DNA of 6,136 nt from Pseudolabrys sp. (GTDB lineage: Bacteria; Pseudomonadota; Alphaproteobacteria; Rhizobiales; Xanthobacteraceae): NCBI GenBank assembly GCA_019246455.1, contig JAFAQJ010000042.1:1-6136 (forward strand). The letters run 5' to 3'. Positions 5,260 to 6,136 of the stretch are shown here, piece by piece (position 1 is the first letter of the stretch; the number at the start of each line of letters is the position of its first letter). Both the position numbers and the translations under genes were made by a program. Below the pieces are notes generated by a model that saw only the letters and a list, made by a program, of their open reading frames with translations, searched no databases and was not told the origin of the DNA.

Positions 5260-5526
5260 ATGTGCCGTAACATCAAGACGTTATTCAACTTCGAGCCGCC
5301 CGCGACCGAGGACGAGGTCCGCGCATCGGCGCTGCAATTCGTGCGCAAGCTGTCGGGCTTTGCCAAGCCCTCGCATGTCAACGAGGCGGCGTTTGCGACC
5401 GCGGTCGACGAGGTGTCGGCGGCGGCGCACAGACTGCTGTCGTCGCTACATACCCACGCCGCGCCGCGCGACCGCGAGGCCGAGGCCGAGAAGGCAAGGG
5501 CGCGGGCACGAGAGCGGTTTGCTTAG
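5260..5526 (+). CDS. DUF2277 family protein
   Basis: An 88-residue cytoplasmic protein. It opens with MCRNIKTLFNFEPPATEDEV, followed by ALQFVRKLSGFAKPSHVNEA (28-47) and a helix with DEVSAAAHRLLSSL (57-70), the full pattern of DUF2277. The tail (73-88) is rich in Arg, Ala and Glu, typical of the family. No biochemical function is established; small size, one near-N-terminal cysteine (Cys2) and mostly helical character are all that can be said. A promoter-like TATATT with a flanking dyad and a good Shine-Dalgarno precede it, so it is probably a single-gene unit. Its stop lies 10 bp from the stop of thiC on the other strand, leaving no room for a separate terminator. Confidence 0.92.
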   Translation: MCRNIKTLFNFEPPATEDEVRASALQFVRKLSGFAKPSHVNEAAFATAVDEVSAAAHRLLSSLHTHAAPRDREAEAEKARARARERFA

Positions 5527-5536
5527 GGGGCTCGGG

Positions 5537-6136
<600 letters not shown>

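Overview
The window is about 6.1 kb of GC-rich DNA that reads as ordinary alphaproteobacterial chromosome. It most likely comes from the Hyphomicrobiales, near Bradyrhizobium, Rhodopseudomonas or Afipia. The basis is the protein mix (a DUF2277 protein, a CvpA-family membrane protein, a YbhB/YbcL-type PEBP, a DUF2188 protein and a ThiC ending), the codon use, and an interspersed palindrome built on GGGCTTG/CAAGCCC arms of the kind common in these genomes. The assignment is from recall and not from a search.

Layout, left to right. A sterol desaturase/fatty acid hydroxylase-family gene runs on the minus strand off the left edge (1-945). Divergent from it is a VOC-fold (glyoxalase-like) gene (1083-1478, +). 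A small DUF2188-type gene (1558-1803, -) converges on the VOC gene and diverges from a PEBP gene (1892-2389, +). A CvpA-family membrane protein (2419-2934, -) converges on the PEBP gene. A 192-bp divergent spacer separates cvpA from an exported glycine-rich protein of unknown function (3127-3609, +). A strong two-way hairpin terminator (3674-3703) lies between that gene and a very small exported two-cysteine protein (3728-3973, -). Behind a spacer with two hairpins lies a two-gene minus-strand unit: a 69-residue coiled-coil protein (4882-5091) followed after 21 bp by an orphan ModA-like periplasmic binding protein (4117-4860). A dispersed palindromic repeat (5102-5189) and a promoter-like dyad precede a DUF2277 gene (5260-5526, +). 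That gene ends 10 bp from the convergent stop codon of thiC (5537-6136, -, cut by the right edge).

The genes do not form one pathway. Most are single transcription units that alternate strands, and only the coiled-coil/binding-protein pair looks like an operon. Three products have signal peptides (exported glycine-rich protein, small two-cysteine protein, ModA-like protein) and two are membrane proteins (hydroxylase, CvpA). The window is therefore rich in envelope functions, with thiamine biosynthesis at its right end. No mobile element, CRISPR array, tRNA, rRNA or defence-like cassette is visible. I found no convincing new multi-gene system. The points most worth following are the uncharacterised exported proteins, the orphan binding-protein pair and the dyads in the spacers. 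No gene-free stretch exceeds 200 bp.
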